A program made the translations under genes and the position numbers. A stretch of 26,801 bases of DNA, taken from assembly GCA_964653285.1 (NCBI GenBank), contig CAZZEX010000067.1, positions 1 to 26,801 of the forward strand, written 5' to 3'. This DNA comes from CAZZEX01 sp964653285. Its GTDB lineage: Bacteria > Chloroflexota > Anaerolineae > B4-G1. This document shows, piece by piece, positions 15,415 to 23,402 of the stretch (within the stretch, counting starts at the first letter, position 1; each line of letters starts with the position of its first letter). Under the pieces are notes generated by a model that did not search any database, was not told the DNA's origin, and saw nothing but the letters and a program-made list of their open reading frames with translations.

Positions 15415-17463
15415 TTATCTCCTGCCCTCAATGCCCAATCGAGCCCGCCTCCGCTCCCGCTCCCAGGCCGGCATCTCTGCCTCTCCCTTCTCCACCAGCA
15501 CCGCCCGCAGTTCCAAGACCTGGTCCCGCAGGAGGGCGGCCTTCTCGAACGCCAAGTGCTGGGCGGCCGCCTTCATCTGCTTCTCCAACTCCCGGATCAG
15601 GCGGGCCAGTTCGTCGTTGGGCAACTGCGCCAGGGCCAGACCCGGCTCGTGGTCAGGGACGGCTCGGCTGCGCACCCGGTCGGTCAGGTCGTGGACCTCC
15701 TTGACGATGGTGGCAGGCACAATGCCGTGCTCCTCGTTGTACCTCATCTGAACCTTCCGCCGTCGCTCCGTCTCCTCAATGGCCCGCCTCATCGAGTTGG
15801 TGATACGGTCGGCGTACATGATGGCGGTGCCGTTGACGTGCCGTGCCGCCCGGCCGGTGGTCTGGATGAGTGCCGTATCCGATCGCAGGAACCCCTCCTT
15901 GTCGGCGTCCAGGATCGCCACCAGGCTCACCTCCGGCAGGTCCAGCCCCTCCCGCAGCAGATTGATCCCCACCACCACATCGTAGGCCCCCAGCCGCAGG
16001 TCTCGCAGGATCTCCACCCGCTCGAGGGTCTGGACCTCGCTGTGTAAATAGTGCACCTTGATGTCCAGTTCACGCAGGTAGTCGGCCAGGTCCTCGGCCA
16101 TGCGCTTGGTCAGCGTGGTGACCAGCACGCGCTCTCCCCGCGCCACTCGCTCGTTGATCTGCCCCACCAGGTCGTCCACCTGTCCCCTCACCGGCTTGAC
16201 GACGATTTGGGGATCCACGATGCCGGTGGGGCGGATGATCTGCTGCACCACCTGCTGGCTCTTCTCCAGTTCGTAGGGGCCGGGGGTGGCAGAGGTGTAG
16301 ATGGCCTGGTTGACGCGGGCCTCGAACTCCTCGAAATTGAGGGGACGGTTATCCAGCGCTGAGGGGAGGCGAAAGCCGTACTCGACCAGCACCTCCTTGC
16401 GGCTGCGGTCGCCGTGGTACATCCCGCGCACCTGGGGAACCGTCATGTGCGATTCGTCCACGATGAGCAGGTAATTGGCCGGGAAGTAGTCCATCAGCGT
16501 CCATGGGGGCGACCCGGCTGGGCGTTGTTGCAGGTGGCGGTAGTAGTTCTCGATGCCGGAGCAATAGCCGATCTCGCGGATCATCTCCATGTCGTACCGG
16601 GTGCGCTGCTCCAGCCGCTGGGCCTCCAGGAGCCTCCCGTCGGCCTTCAGTTCGGCCAGCCGCGCCTCCAACTCGGTCTCAATGTCGGCCAGGGCCTGCT
16701 CTCTCTTCTCCTCGGGAGTGATGAAGTGCTTGGCGGGGAAGACCTGCACTTCATCCAAATCCGCCAGCACCTCGCCGGTGAGGGGGTCAATCTCAGTGAT
16801 GCGCTCAATCTCATCTCCCCAGAAGCCGATGCGGTAGGCGGTCTCGCCGTAGGCCGGCACTACCTCCAATGTGTCGCCCCGCACGCGGAAGGCCCCGCGC
16901 TTCAGGTCGAAATCATTCCGCTCGTAGTAGATGCTGACCAGGTGGCGGAGGAGCGCCTCGCGCCGGTGTTTCTCGCCCCGCGCCAGTTTGACCACGACCC
17001 GGCCCCACTCCTGAGGGTCGCCGATGGCGTAGATGCAGGAGACGGAGGCGACGATGATGGCGTCACGGCGGGAGAAGAGGGCGGTGGTAGCGGCCAGGCG
17101 GAGGCGGTCAATCTCCTCGTTGATGTCGGCGTCCTTCTCGATATACAGGTCGTACCTGGGCAGGTAAGCCTCCGGCTGGTAGTAGTCGTAGTAGGAGACG
17201 AAGTACTCGACGGCGTTGTGGGGAAAGAAATTAGAAAACTCACTGTAAAGTTGAGCAGCTAAGGTTTTGTTGTGCGATAGGACGAGTGTAGGCCGCTGCC
17301 AGTGTTGGATGACCTGGGACACGACATAGGTCTTCCCGACCCCCGTGGCCCCCAGCAACACCTGGTGCTGATAGCCTTTGTGGAGTCCCTTCACCAGCGC
17401 AGCGATGGCCTCCGGCTGGTCGCCGGTGGGTTGAAAGTCGGATACCAGCTTGAACCTGGGCAT
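15415..17463 (-). CDS. uvrB: UvrABC system protein B (nucleotide excision repair helicase)
   Basis: The protein has 682 residues, the usual length for UvrB. UvrB is delivered to damaged DNA by UvrA, opens the helix around the lesion using ATP and positions UvrC for incision. Visible motifs are the DQP entry near residue 15, Walker A GATGVGKT (38-45), the damage-probing beta-hairpin YYDYYQPEAYLP (91-102), the Walker B-type VDESH near 336, the C-terminal helicase half with GINLLREGLDLPEV and QTTGRAARH, and a UVR motif at about 612-650 that contacts UvrC. The start at 17463 follows CGAGGAGTAGGA. The gene stands alone, with its own promoter at 17494-17522. It converges on the LPVTG gene and diverges from the L,D-transpeptidase. 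No key residue is missing, so the call is firm. Confidence 0.98.
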   Translation of the reverse strand: MPRFKLVSDFQPTGDQPEAIAALVKGLHKGYQHQVLLGATGVGKTYVVSQVIQHWQRPTLVLSHNKTLAAQLYSEFSNFFPHNAVEYFVSYYDYYQPEAYLPRYDLYIEKDADINEEIDRLRLAATTALFSRRDAIIVASVSCIYAIGDPQEWGRVVVKLARGEKHRREALLRHLVSIYYERNDFDLKRGAFRVRGDTLEVVPAYGETAYRIGFWGDEIERITEIDPLTGEVLADLDEVQVFPAKHFITPEEKREQALADIETELEARLAELKADGRLLEAQRLEQRTRYDMEMIREIGYCSGIENYYRHLQQRPAGSPPWTLMDYFPANYLLIVDESHMTVPQVRGMYHGDRSRKEVLVEYGFRLPSALDNRPLNFEEFEARVNQAIYTSATPGPYELEKSQQVVQQIIRPTGIVDPQIVVKPVRGQVDDLVGQINERVARGERVLVTTLTKRMAEDLADYLRELDIKVHYLHSEVQTLERVEILRDLRLGAYDVVVGINLLREGLDLPEVSLVAILDADKEGFLRSDTALIQTTGRAARHVNGTAIMYADRITNSMRRAIEETERRRKVQMRYNEEHGIVPATIVKEVHDLTDRVRSRAVPDHEPGLALAQLPNDELARLIRELEKQMKAAAQHLAFEKAALLRDQVLELRAVLVEKGEAEMPAWERERRRARLGIEGRR

Positions 17464-17493
17464 ATTTCCTACTCCTCGATCGCTCGCTCTACG

Positions 17494-17522
17494 ATTATAC
17501 CGTCACTCTCGCGCCGATGCAA
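17494..17522 (-). promoter_or_regulatory. uvrB promoter
   Basis: On the minus strand TTGCAT (17522-17517) and TATAAT (17499-17494) are 17 bases apart, and the -10 box is preceded by CGG as in the promoters at 12722 and 14462. Transcription would start about 25 bases before the ATG. No LexA-type operator was recognised. Confidence 0.75.
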
Positions 17523-17544
17523 GGCGGGGGACGGTGCGCCAGAT

Positions 17545-17574
17545 TTGACAATCAGGACAGTTATGTGGTATGGT
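17545..17574 (+). promoter_or_regulatory. Plus-strand promoter upstream of the L,D-transpeptidase
   Basis: A perfect TTGACA (17545-17550) is followed after 18 bases by TATGGT (17569-17574), with TGG directly before it as an extended -10. Start would be near 17581. It could drive 17775-19310 through a leader of about 195 bases that contains the coding-like remnant. Confidence 0.5.
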
Positions 17575-17576
17575 AG

Positions 17577-17750
17577 CGCAAACGTGTTGCGGTACGCCGC
17601 ATCCGGTATGGAGACCCGGTACAGGTCCAGTACCACGAAGGATCAGAGGTGTACGTGGTCGAGGTGGTCTATCTCCCGCAGACCGGCCAGCCGAAGCAGG
17701 TGTGGGATGACCTGCAAGCGTACATGAGTCCGTTCCGCGTGATTCGGTAG
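17577..17750 (+). pseudogene. Coding-like 57-codon stretch without a start codon
   Basis: The frame between the in-frame TAG at 17574-17576 and the TAG at 17748-17750 reads like a real protein: RIRYGDPVQVQYHEGSEVY near the middle, then VYLPQTGQPKQVWDDLQAYM and the end SPFRVIR. Alternating hydrophobic beta strands and a plausible helix are present. No ATG, GTG or TTG occurs in frame before a GTG at 17649, so it is most likely the 3' end of a decayed or frameshifted small gene. I do not recognise the family. A different frame over the same bases (ATG at 17563) gives Arg/Ser-rich low-complexity sequence and is less believable. Confidence 0.35.
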
Positions 17751-17774
17751 ACCTATCATCTTGAGCACAGCGAT

Positions 17775-19310
17775 ATGAGCCGTCGCACTGCGTGGATATT
17801 CTTTGGCACTGTCCTCGCCGCCGCCCTTCTGTGCGCTGGGGTGGGTGGACTGGTGTTCGCGAGTGGGGCCTACAGCCAGCACTACGCCGAGCGCATCTAC
17901 CCCGGCGTCAGCGTCTACGGCGTGGACTTGAGCGGGCTGACCGTGGACGAGGCCGCCGCTGCCCTCCGGTCGGCGCTCCCCGACCCGGCCACACTGCCGC
18001 TCATGCTGCGCGACAGGGAACGCGTCTGGAGTCGCTCCTGGGCCGACCTGGGGCTGCACCTCGACCCGTTGGCGGCCGCTCGTCTGGCCTACCAGGTGGG
18101 GCGCGAGGGAACGGACAAGCAGCAGTGGGCCGCCCCACTGTGGGCGCTCGTCGCCGGTTGGCCGCTTCCCCCCGTCGTCGTGCTCCCCGACCCGGCCCAC
18201 GCCACCGCGGCGCTCCAGGCATTTGCCCCAGAGGTGTTCGTCCCGCCGGTGGACGCCAGCCTCCTCATTCGACCCGACGGCATCACCCCACTGCCGGCCC
18301 AGGTGGGACGGGAACTGGACGTAGAGGCGACCGTCGCCGTGCTCCCGCACGCGGTCGGCGTTGGCTCCGAGGGGCTGGTGATGGAACTGCTGACCCGCCC
18401 GGTGGAGTCAGCCATCGGCAACCCGGGCCCGGCGCAGGCTCAGGCCGAGGCACTCCTGGCACGCCCATTCACGCTCGTCGCCGACGACCCGCTGACCGGC
18501 TTCAGCGCGACGTGGACAGTGGAGCCGGAGACGGTGGTGGAGTGGCTGATTGCGCGGCGGATCGAGGATGAGGATGGGGACGGAGCCCAACTGATGCTGA
18601 CGGTGCAAGAGGAGGCCATCCGCCCCTACCTGGACGGTCTGGGCAGCCAATTAACCGATGAGGTCGCACTCGACGTCGGGGGGACGCTGCCAGCGGTGCG
18701 GGCGGCGGTGGAGGCCGGGGAGGGCCAGGCTGCCGTCGCGCTGATGTATCCCTCGCACGCCTACACCGTGCAGCCGGGCGACACGCTGATGTCAGTGGCG
18801 CGGGCACACGGCTTCCCCGTCTGGCGGCTGACCGAGGCCAACCCGGGTGTCGAACCTGGGGAACTGCGGCCCGGTCAGCAAATCGTCATCCCCTCGGTGG
18901 ACGTGCTCTTCCCGCTGCCGCTCATCACCAGCCGGCGCATCGTGGTAGACATCTCCGACCAGCACCTCTACGCCTACGAAGGGGAACTGCTGGTCTATGA
19001 CTTCTTGTGCTCGACCGGCATCGCCTCCTCGCCGACCATCACCGGCACGTTTCAGGTGCTGAGCAAGGAGGAGGAGGCCTACGCCTCCAGTTGGGATCTG
19101 TGGATGCCTCACTTCATGGGGATTTATCGCTCCGGGCCTGATTTCACCAACGGCATCCACGGGCTGCCGACGCTCTCCAGTGGTGCCCGACTGTGGGAAG
19201 GCTACCTGGGCCGCCCGGTCTCCTACGGCTGCATCGTCATCGGTTTGGACGAGGCCGCTGTCCTTTATGAGTGGGCTGAGCTGGGGACGTTGGTGGTGAT
19301 ACAGGGGTAG
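17775..19310 (+). CDS. Membrane-anchored L,D-transpeptidase with YoaR-like and LysM domains
   Basis: The protein has 511 residues. It should form 3-3 type cross-links in peptidoglycan or attach proteins to it, outside the membrane. Residues 7-30 are a membrane anchor. Residues 40-230 hold a YoaR/VanW-type peptidoglycan-binding domain (GVDLSGLTVDEAAAALR), and a second related domain spans about 220-315. Residues 330-375 are a LysM domain (YTVQPGDTLMSVARAHG, LRPGQQIVIP). Residues 385-511 are the YkuD catalytic domain, with H462 (NGIHGL) and nucleophile C486 in SYGC. The usual SHGC motif has Tyr here in place of His, a variant I believe occurs in other YkuD proteins. The ribosome site is weak (TTGAGCACAGCGAT before the ATG). 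A promoter lies at 17545-17574. No close operon partner is present: the next gene starts 205 bases downstream and has its own signals. Confidence 0.9.
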   Translation: MSRRTAWIFFGTVLAAALLCAGVGGLVFASGAYSQHYAERIYPGVSVYGVDLSGLTVDEAAAALRSALPDPATLPLMLRDRERVWSRSWADLGLHLDPLAAARLAYQVGREGTDKQQWAAPLWALVAGWPLPPVVVLPDPAHATAALQAFAPEVFVPPVDASLLIRPDGITPLPAQVGRELDVEATVAVLPHAVGVGSEGLVMELLTRPVESAIGNPGPAQAQAEALLARPFTLVADDPLTGFSATWTVEPETVVEWLIARRIEDEDGDGAQLMLTVQEEAIRPYLDGLGSQLTDEVALDVGGTLPAVRAAVEAGEGQAAVALMYPSHAYTVQPGDTLMSVARAHGFPVWRLTEANPGVEPGELRPGQQIVIPSVDVLFPLPLITSRRIVVDISDQHLYAYEGELLVYDFLCSTGIASSPTITGTFQVLSKEEEAYASSWDLWMPHFMGIYRSGPDFTNGIHGLPTLSSGARLWEGYLGRPVSYGCIVIGLDEAAVLYEWAELGTLVVIQG

Positions 19311-19403
19311 AATGGTTCTCTCGACTCGTTGAAGAGCGCATCCTGCCCATCATGTGGTGATCCAGCCGGAGCAAAGTGCGACTCTTGCCCCAATGCTCTG
19401 AAA

Positions 19404-19416
19404 CGTTACCGTAACG
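19404..19416. promoter_or_regulatory. 13-bp palindrome upstream of the multi-GAF kinase
   Basis: CGTTAC and GTAACG flank a single C, a compact dyad typical of a dimeric repressor or activator site. It lies 38 bases upstream of the TATAAT at 19454 and about 110 bases before the start codon. No regulator gene is nearby. Being an operator is inference. Confidence 0.35.
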
Positions 19417-19453
19417 CAAATGAAACCCTCAGAATGCCGATTCCGAATTATAC

Positions 19454-19459
19454 TATAAT
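19454..19459 (+). promoter_or_regulatory. -10 box of the multi-GAF kinase gene
   Basis: A consensus TATAAT sits 62 bases before the TTG start in a clearly A+T-rich stretch. The -35 region at the right distance (AGAATG) is poor, which fits a promoter needing an activator. The remainder of 19311-19515 holds only the palindrome at 19404-19416. Confidence 0.5.
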
Positions 19460-19515
19460 CTGGCTGCTCGCATTGGAATGGAAAAGGGGGATAAGGATGA
19501 GAGGAGATTAGCCTC

Positions 19516-22389
19516 TTGAGGAATGCGGCTGAGATTCTCGGTCGGGCCCTCGGCCGTGCGCGGGTCAAATGGCCCCTGCATCGCAGCAACCTGGAATTGG
19601 CTGCCCTCAACGCGGTAGCCCAGGCCCTGTCCACCCCGCTGGAGTTGCAGGACGTCCTGGATCAGGCCCTCTCGCGCACAGTCCACGCCCTGGAATTCGC
19701 GGGCGGCTTGATTGCTCTGGCCGATGAGCATACGGGGGGGCTGGTGCTCCTCAATCACACGGGCCTTCCGTCGTCCCTCGTCGAACGCCTGGAGACCCAT
19801 GGCGTGAGCGATACACTGTGCGATTTCGTGTACCGGGAGGGGAAACCCCAGGGCCTGGAAGACCTGCGCGAAGATGCGCCAGTAGACGTGCGCGGGCTGT
19901 TGAAGGCGGGGTTGCTGTCCTACGTGGGCGCACCAATTGTCCACAAGAATCATGCCCTGGGAGCCCTTTGTCTCTTCGACACCGCACCCCACCCCGTCTC
20001 TGAGACCGGCCACGTGCTGCTGACTGCCATCGCCCAGCAGATCGGCGTGGCGGTGGAGAATGCCCACCTCTTTAGAGACATTGTGCGTGAGCGCGAAGTG
20101 GCTCACACCCTGCTCAACACTGCCGAGGCCCTGAGCACAACGCTACGACTTGATAAACTGCTAGAACGCATCCTGGACGAACTCCAGCAGGTGGTGCCTT
20201 ACGACGCGGCTTCGATCAACCTGCTGCGCGATGAACATTGTTGGACCGTCGCCTCCCGTGGCCTGGAGCACGTTCTCTCGAAGCGGTTCGTTTTGAAAGA
20301 GTTCCCCCTGGTGCAACGGGCCGTGCGTGAACGCGGTCCAGTCATCGTTCCAGATGTGCGCGCAGAACCCAACTGGTTCCCTGTCGAGGGACATGGCCCG
20401 GTACGCTCCTGGCTGGGTGTGCCGCTGATTACCAAGGACAGGGTCATCGGCGTGCTGATGATGGATTCTCAGCGCCCCTATGCCTACGACGAAGAAGTGG
20501 CCCGTCTGGCCTTTGCCTTCGCCCACCAGGTGGCCCTGGCGATTGATAACTCTCGTCTGTACGAACAGACGCGGGCACAATTACGCAAGACAATCTTGCT
20601 TCACGATGTCACGGCGGCTCTCTCATCTACTCTCGACGTGGACCAGATGCTGCCTTACGTGGCCCGTAGCCTGTGTGAGATTCTGAACGGCACCAGCGCC
20701 AGGATCTATAGCCTGGACGATAAGACCGACACTATCACTGTCGTCGCTGATTACGCGGCTTCCGAGTCCACGGAGGAAGAGCGGCGTTCGGACATGGGCC
20801 GGACCTACTCACTGGCCGACTTTCCCGCCATAGCGGAGGACCTGGCCCACCGCCGCCCCGTGCAGGTGCGGGTGGATGATCCCGACGTGGGCTCGCTCAC
20901 GCGGGCCACGTTGGAGACCCACGGTGCGCAGGCCATGCTATTTCTGCCAATGGTGGCCCGTGACCGCGTATTGGGCTTTGCCCAGGTATGGGAAAGCCAG
21001 ATCCCTCGCCGCTTCACTGAGGGGGAGATCGCAGTGAGCCAGACGCTGATCCACCCGGCAGCCATCGCGATGGAGAACGCCCGGCTGTTCGAGGAGGCCA
21101 GCCGCCGGGTGCGAGAACTGCAGTTGCTCCACTACGTGAGCCTGGCGGCCGCCTCCGGGGTGCGCCTGGAGGAGACTCTACAGGCCGCTGCAGAGGCCTT
21201 GGCCGCCGAGTTGGAGGGCATCCAGGTGGCGCTCTTGCTGCTGGAGCCAGAAGGCAACGTATTGCGCCTGGAGGCGGGAGTCGGCTACCCCACCAACTTG
21301 ATCAGGAATCTGCGCCTGCAGTTAGGCGAGGGGGTCACCGGTTGGGTGGCACGGCACGGCGAGCCTGTCCTCGTGCCCGACGTGCGGCTGGATCCTCGCT
21401 ACGTCGAGGTAACCCCCGATACCCGCTCCGAACTATGCGTCCCTCTGAGCACCGGCCCGTGGGTCATTGGCGTCATCAACGTCGAGAGCCCTCAGATCAA
21501 CGCCTTCACGGACGACGACCAGCGGCTGTTGAGCACGCTGGCTAGTAACCTGGCCGTGCTCGTGGAGCGTGCCCGCCTGTTCGAGGCAGTGGAGACTGCC
21601 AGAATCGAGTTGCAGCAGCGAGCAGAGGCGCTGGAGCAGGCAAACGTCCGCTTGCAGGAACTCGACCGGCTTAAGGACCAGTTCCTCGCCAATATGAGCC
21701 ACGAACTCCGGACACCGCTCAACTCCATCATCGGCTTCTCCGATTTGTTGATTGATGGATCGGTGGGCGAGATGTCCCCCGAACAGAAGGAGTGTGTGCA
21801 GAACATCCTCGACGGTGGGGAGCACCTCCTGACCCTGATCAACGACATCCTCGACCTATCCAAAATTGAGGCCGGGCGTATGACGCTGGAACCGGCAACT
21901 TTCGACGCAGCGGAGTTGCTGGCGGAGGTGCAGGCAACGATCTCGCCGCTGATCGAGGAGAAGTCGCAGGTACTGACAGTAGAACAGGCCGATGACCTGC
22001 CACCACTCACCGCCGACCGCTTCCGGATCAAGCAGGTATTGTTCAACCTGCTCAGCAACGCCAACAAATTCACCCCCGTCGAAGGGCACATCACCCTCTC
22101 CTGCCGGCTGGCCGACCCAGCCACGATACTCTTCTCCGTGGCCGATACGGGCATCGGCATCAAACCCGAGGATCAGGAGATCATCTTTGAGGAGTTTCGC
22201 CAGGCAGATGGCTCACCAACGCGAAAGACGAGGGGTACCGGATTGGGACTGACCATCAGCAAACGGCTGGTCGAGATGCACGGGGGCCGCATGTGGGTGG
22301 AAAGTGAATACAGGCACGGCGCGACCTTCTCCTTCTTGCTCCCTCTCGCCGGCCCACCGGATCCGGGACCGGAGGTGGTGGCTGTCTGA
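19516..22389 (+). CDS. Four-GAF sensor histidine kinase
   Basis: The protein has 957 residues and starts at TTG, chosen because GAGGAG (19501-19506) lies 9 bases upstream and no ATG fits the frame nearby. Four GAF domains occupy about 26-181, 195-342, 359-519 and 535-682, each ending in a similar helix (ENAHLF, DNSRLYE, ENARLFEE, ERARLFE). A coiled linker at 685-718 leads to HisKA with H729 (MSHELRTPLNSIIGFS). The ATPase domain has LLSNANKF near 845, ADTGIGI near 878 and GTGLGLTISKRL near 907. There is no membrane segment, so it should sense cytoplasmic signals such as small ligands or redox state; the GAF ligands cannot be told. No Cys/His chromophore site was identified. It lacks a receiver of its own. 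The receiver-bearing kinase at 12763 is a conceivable partner, but they are 5 kb apart. Confidence 0.92.
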   Translation: MRNAAEILGRALGRARVKWPLHRSNLELAALNAVAQALSTPLELQDVLDQALSRTVHALEFAGGLIALADEHTGGLVLLNHTGLPSSLVERLETHGVSDTLCDFVYREGKPQGLEDLREDAPVDVRGLLKAGLLSYVGAPIVHKNHALGALCLFDTAPHPVSETGHVLLTAIAQQIGVAVENAHLFRDIVREREVAHTLLNTAEALSTTLRLDKLLERILDELQQVVPYDAASINLLRDEHCWTVASRGLEHVLSKRFVLKEFPLVQRAVRERGPVIVPDVRAEPNWFPVEGHGPVRSWLGVPLITKDRVIGVLMMDSQRPYAYDEEVARLAFAFAHQVALAIDNSRLYEQTRAQLRKTILLHDVTAALSSTLDVDQMLPYVARSLCEILNGTSARIYSLDDKTDTITVVADYAASESTEEERRSDMGRTYSLADFPAIAEDLAHRRPVQVRVDDPDVGSLTRATLETHGAQAMLFLPMVARDRVLGFAQVWESQIPRRFTEGEIAVSQTLIHPAAIAMENARLFEEASRRVRELQLLHYVSLAAASGVRLEETLQAAAEALAAELEGIQVALLLLEPEGNVLRLEAGVGYPTNLIRNLRLQLGEGVTGWVARHGEPVLVPDVRLDPRYVEVTPDTRSELCVPLSTGPWVIGVINVESPQINAFTDDDQRLLSTLASNLAVLVERARLFEAVETARIELQQRAEALEQANVRLQELDRLKDQFLANMSHELRTPLNSIIGFSDLLIDGSVGEMSPEQKECVQNILDGGEHLLTLINDILDLSKIEAGRMTLEPATFDAAELLAEVQATISPLIEEKSQVLTVEQADDLPPLTADRFRIKQVLFNLLSNANKFTPVEGHITLSCRLADPATILFSVADTGIGIKPEDQEIIFEEFRQADGSPTRKTRGTGLGLTISKRLVEMHGGRMWVESEYRHGATFSFLLPLAGPPDPGPEVVAV

Positions 22390-22444
22390 GCAGATACAGG
22401 CTCCCGACGTTCCGTAAGAATCGCTCAAATCGTGTCCAGTTTCA

Positions 22445-22467
22445 GGAGGGCACCTCCCATTTTTTTT
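22445..22467 (+). terminator. Short intrinsic terminator between kinase and prenyltransferase
   Basis: GGAGG (22445-22449) and CCTCC (22453-22457) form a 5-bp GC stem with a 3-base loop, followed by CA and eight T. It lies 55 bases after the kinase stop and only 4 bases before the ATG of the next gene. The stem also contains the only Shine-Dalgarno-like sequence in this interval. Confidence 0.5.
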
Positions 22468-22471
22468 GGTA

Positions 22472-23398
22472 ATGTCTATGATGGGTGATAAACTGCGCGC
22501 CTGGTTGGCCCTCTCCCGCCCACCGTTCCATTCCGTGGGGGTGCTGCCGTTTATCCTGGGCGGGGTGCTGGCCTGGTGGCAAGGAGGAGCCTTCCGCTGG
22601 GATATCTGTGCCTGGGGCACGCTGGGCGTGGTGCTCGTGATGCTGGCCACCTACTACGCCGGAGAATACTGGGACTACGCGGAGGATTCCCTCTCCGCCC
22701 GCTGGGCTCCCAGCCGCTTCGCTGGAGGCTCCCGAGTGTTGCAGCGTGGCCTTTTGCCCCGCCATGCCGCTCTGTGGGCCTCGCTGGCCAGTCTGCTATT
22801 GGCCGGCGGGGTGGGGTTGATCCTCCAGCTGGGCTATCGGACGGGGGTGTGGACCATTCCCCTCGGTGCCCTGGGCATGTTGGGTGGGTTCTTCTATTCG
22901 ACGCGACCGGTGCGTTGGGTAAGCAGGGGATGGGGCGAGTTGTGGATCGCCTTCTGCTACGGCTGGCTGCCGGTGGCGGTGGGCTGCTATTTACAAGCGG
23001 GAAGGATAGCGCCGCTGACCCATTGGCTGGCGGTCCCCATCGGTCTCACCATCTTCAACGTGATCCTGCTCAACGAATTCCCCGATTACCCGGCCGACTT
23101 GGCGGCTGGGAAGACCAACCTGGCGGTGCGCCTGGGGCGAGAGCGAGCCTCCCGCCTCTATGGTCTCACCAGCCTGGGTAGCGGGATAGCGCTGCTGCTC
23201 TCGCTGGGTCACGGCGTGCCCACGCGGGCCCTGTGGTTCTACCTGCCCATCCTGACCCTCTCACTGATCCTGGTTGTGCTGGTGATGCGCGACCGCTGGC
23301 GAGATCGGGCAACGCTGGAGAGGCTCTGCGCCGCCAACCTGGCGGTAAACCTGGGCACCACAGCAGCCTACATCCTCGCCTTCGTCTTCAAGGGCTGA
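22472..23398 (+). CDS. UbiA-family membrane prenyltransferase (MenA-like)
   Basis: The protein has 308 residues from the ATG at 22472. TTG at 22466 and ATG at 22478 or 22481 are alternatives, and none has a good ribosome site. UbiA enzymes join an isoprenoid diphosphate to an aromatic or porphyrin acceptor within the membrane. The first Asp-rich motif is GEYWDYAED, followed by RFAGGSRVLQRGLLP. The second is NEFPDYPADLAAGKTNLAVR. FFYSTRPVRW and GELWIAFCYGW are typical of the MenA branch. Eight or nine hydrophobic helices span the protein. The nearest guess is 1,4-dihydroxy-2-naphthoate prenyltransferase of menaquinone synthesis, but no other menaquinone gene is present. The stop is 4 bases before the radical SAM start, so the two genes are probably translated together. 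The acceptor is therefore left open. Confidence 0.85.
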   Translation: MSMMGDKLRAWLALSRPPFHSVGVLPFILGGVLAWWQGGAFRWDICAWGTLGVVLVMLATYYAGEYWDYAEDSLSARWAPSRFAGGSRVLQRGLLPRHAALWASLASLLLAGGVGLILQLGYRTGVWTIPLGALGMLGGFFYSTRPVRWVSRGWGELWIAFCYGWLPVAVGCYLQAGRIAPLTHWLAVPIGLTIFNVILLNEFPDYPADLAAGKTNLAVRLGRERASRLYGLTSLGSGIALLLSLGHGVPTRALWFYLPILTLSLILVVLVMRDRWRDRATLERLCAANLAVNLGTTAAYILAFVFKG

Positions 23399-23402
23399 GC
23401 CG

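Noticed and set aside
16414..17262. 282-codon plus-strand frame
   Set aside because: It is antisense to uvrB, whose motifs are complete.
19329..19511. 60-codon frame with CPSCG and CDSC, resembling a zinc ribbon
   Set aside because: It would start at TTG without a ribosome site, contains the promoter and palindrome of the next gene, and loses protein-like character after the Cys pairs. Chance is more likely, though a homology search could change this.
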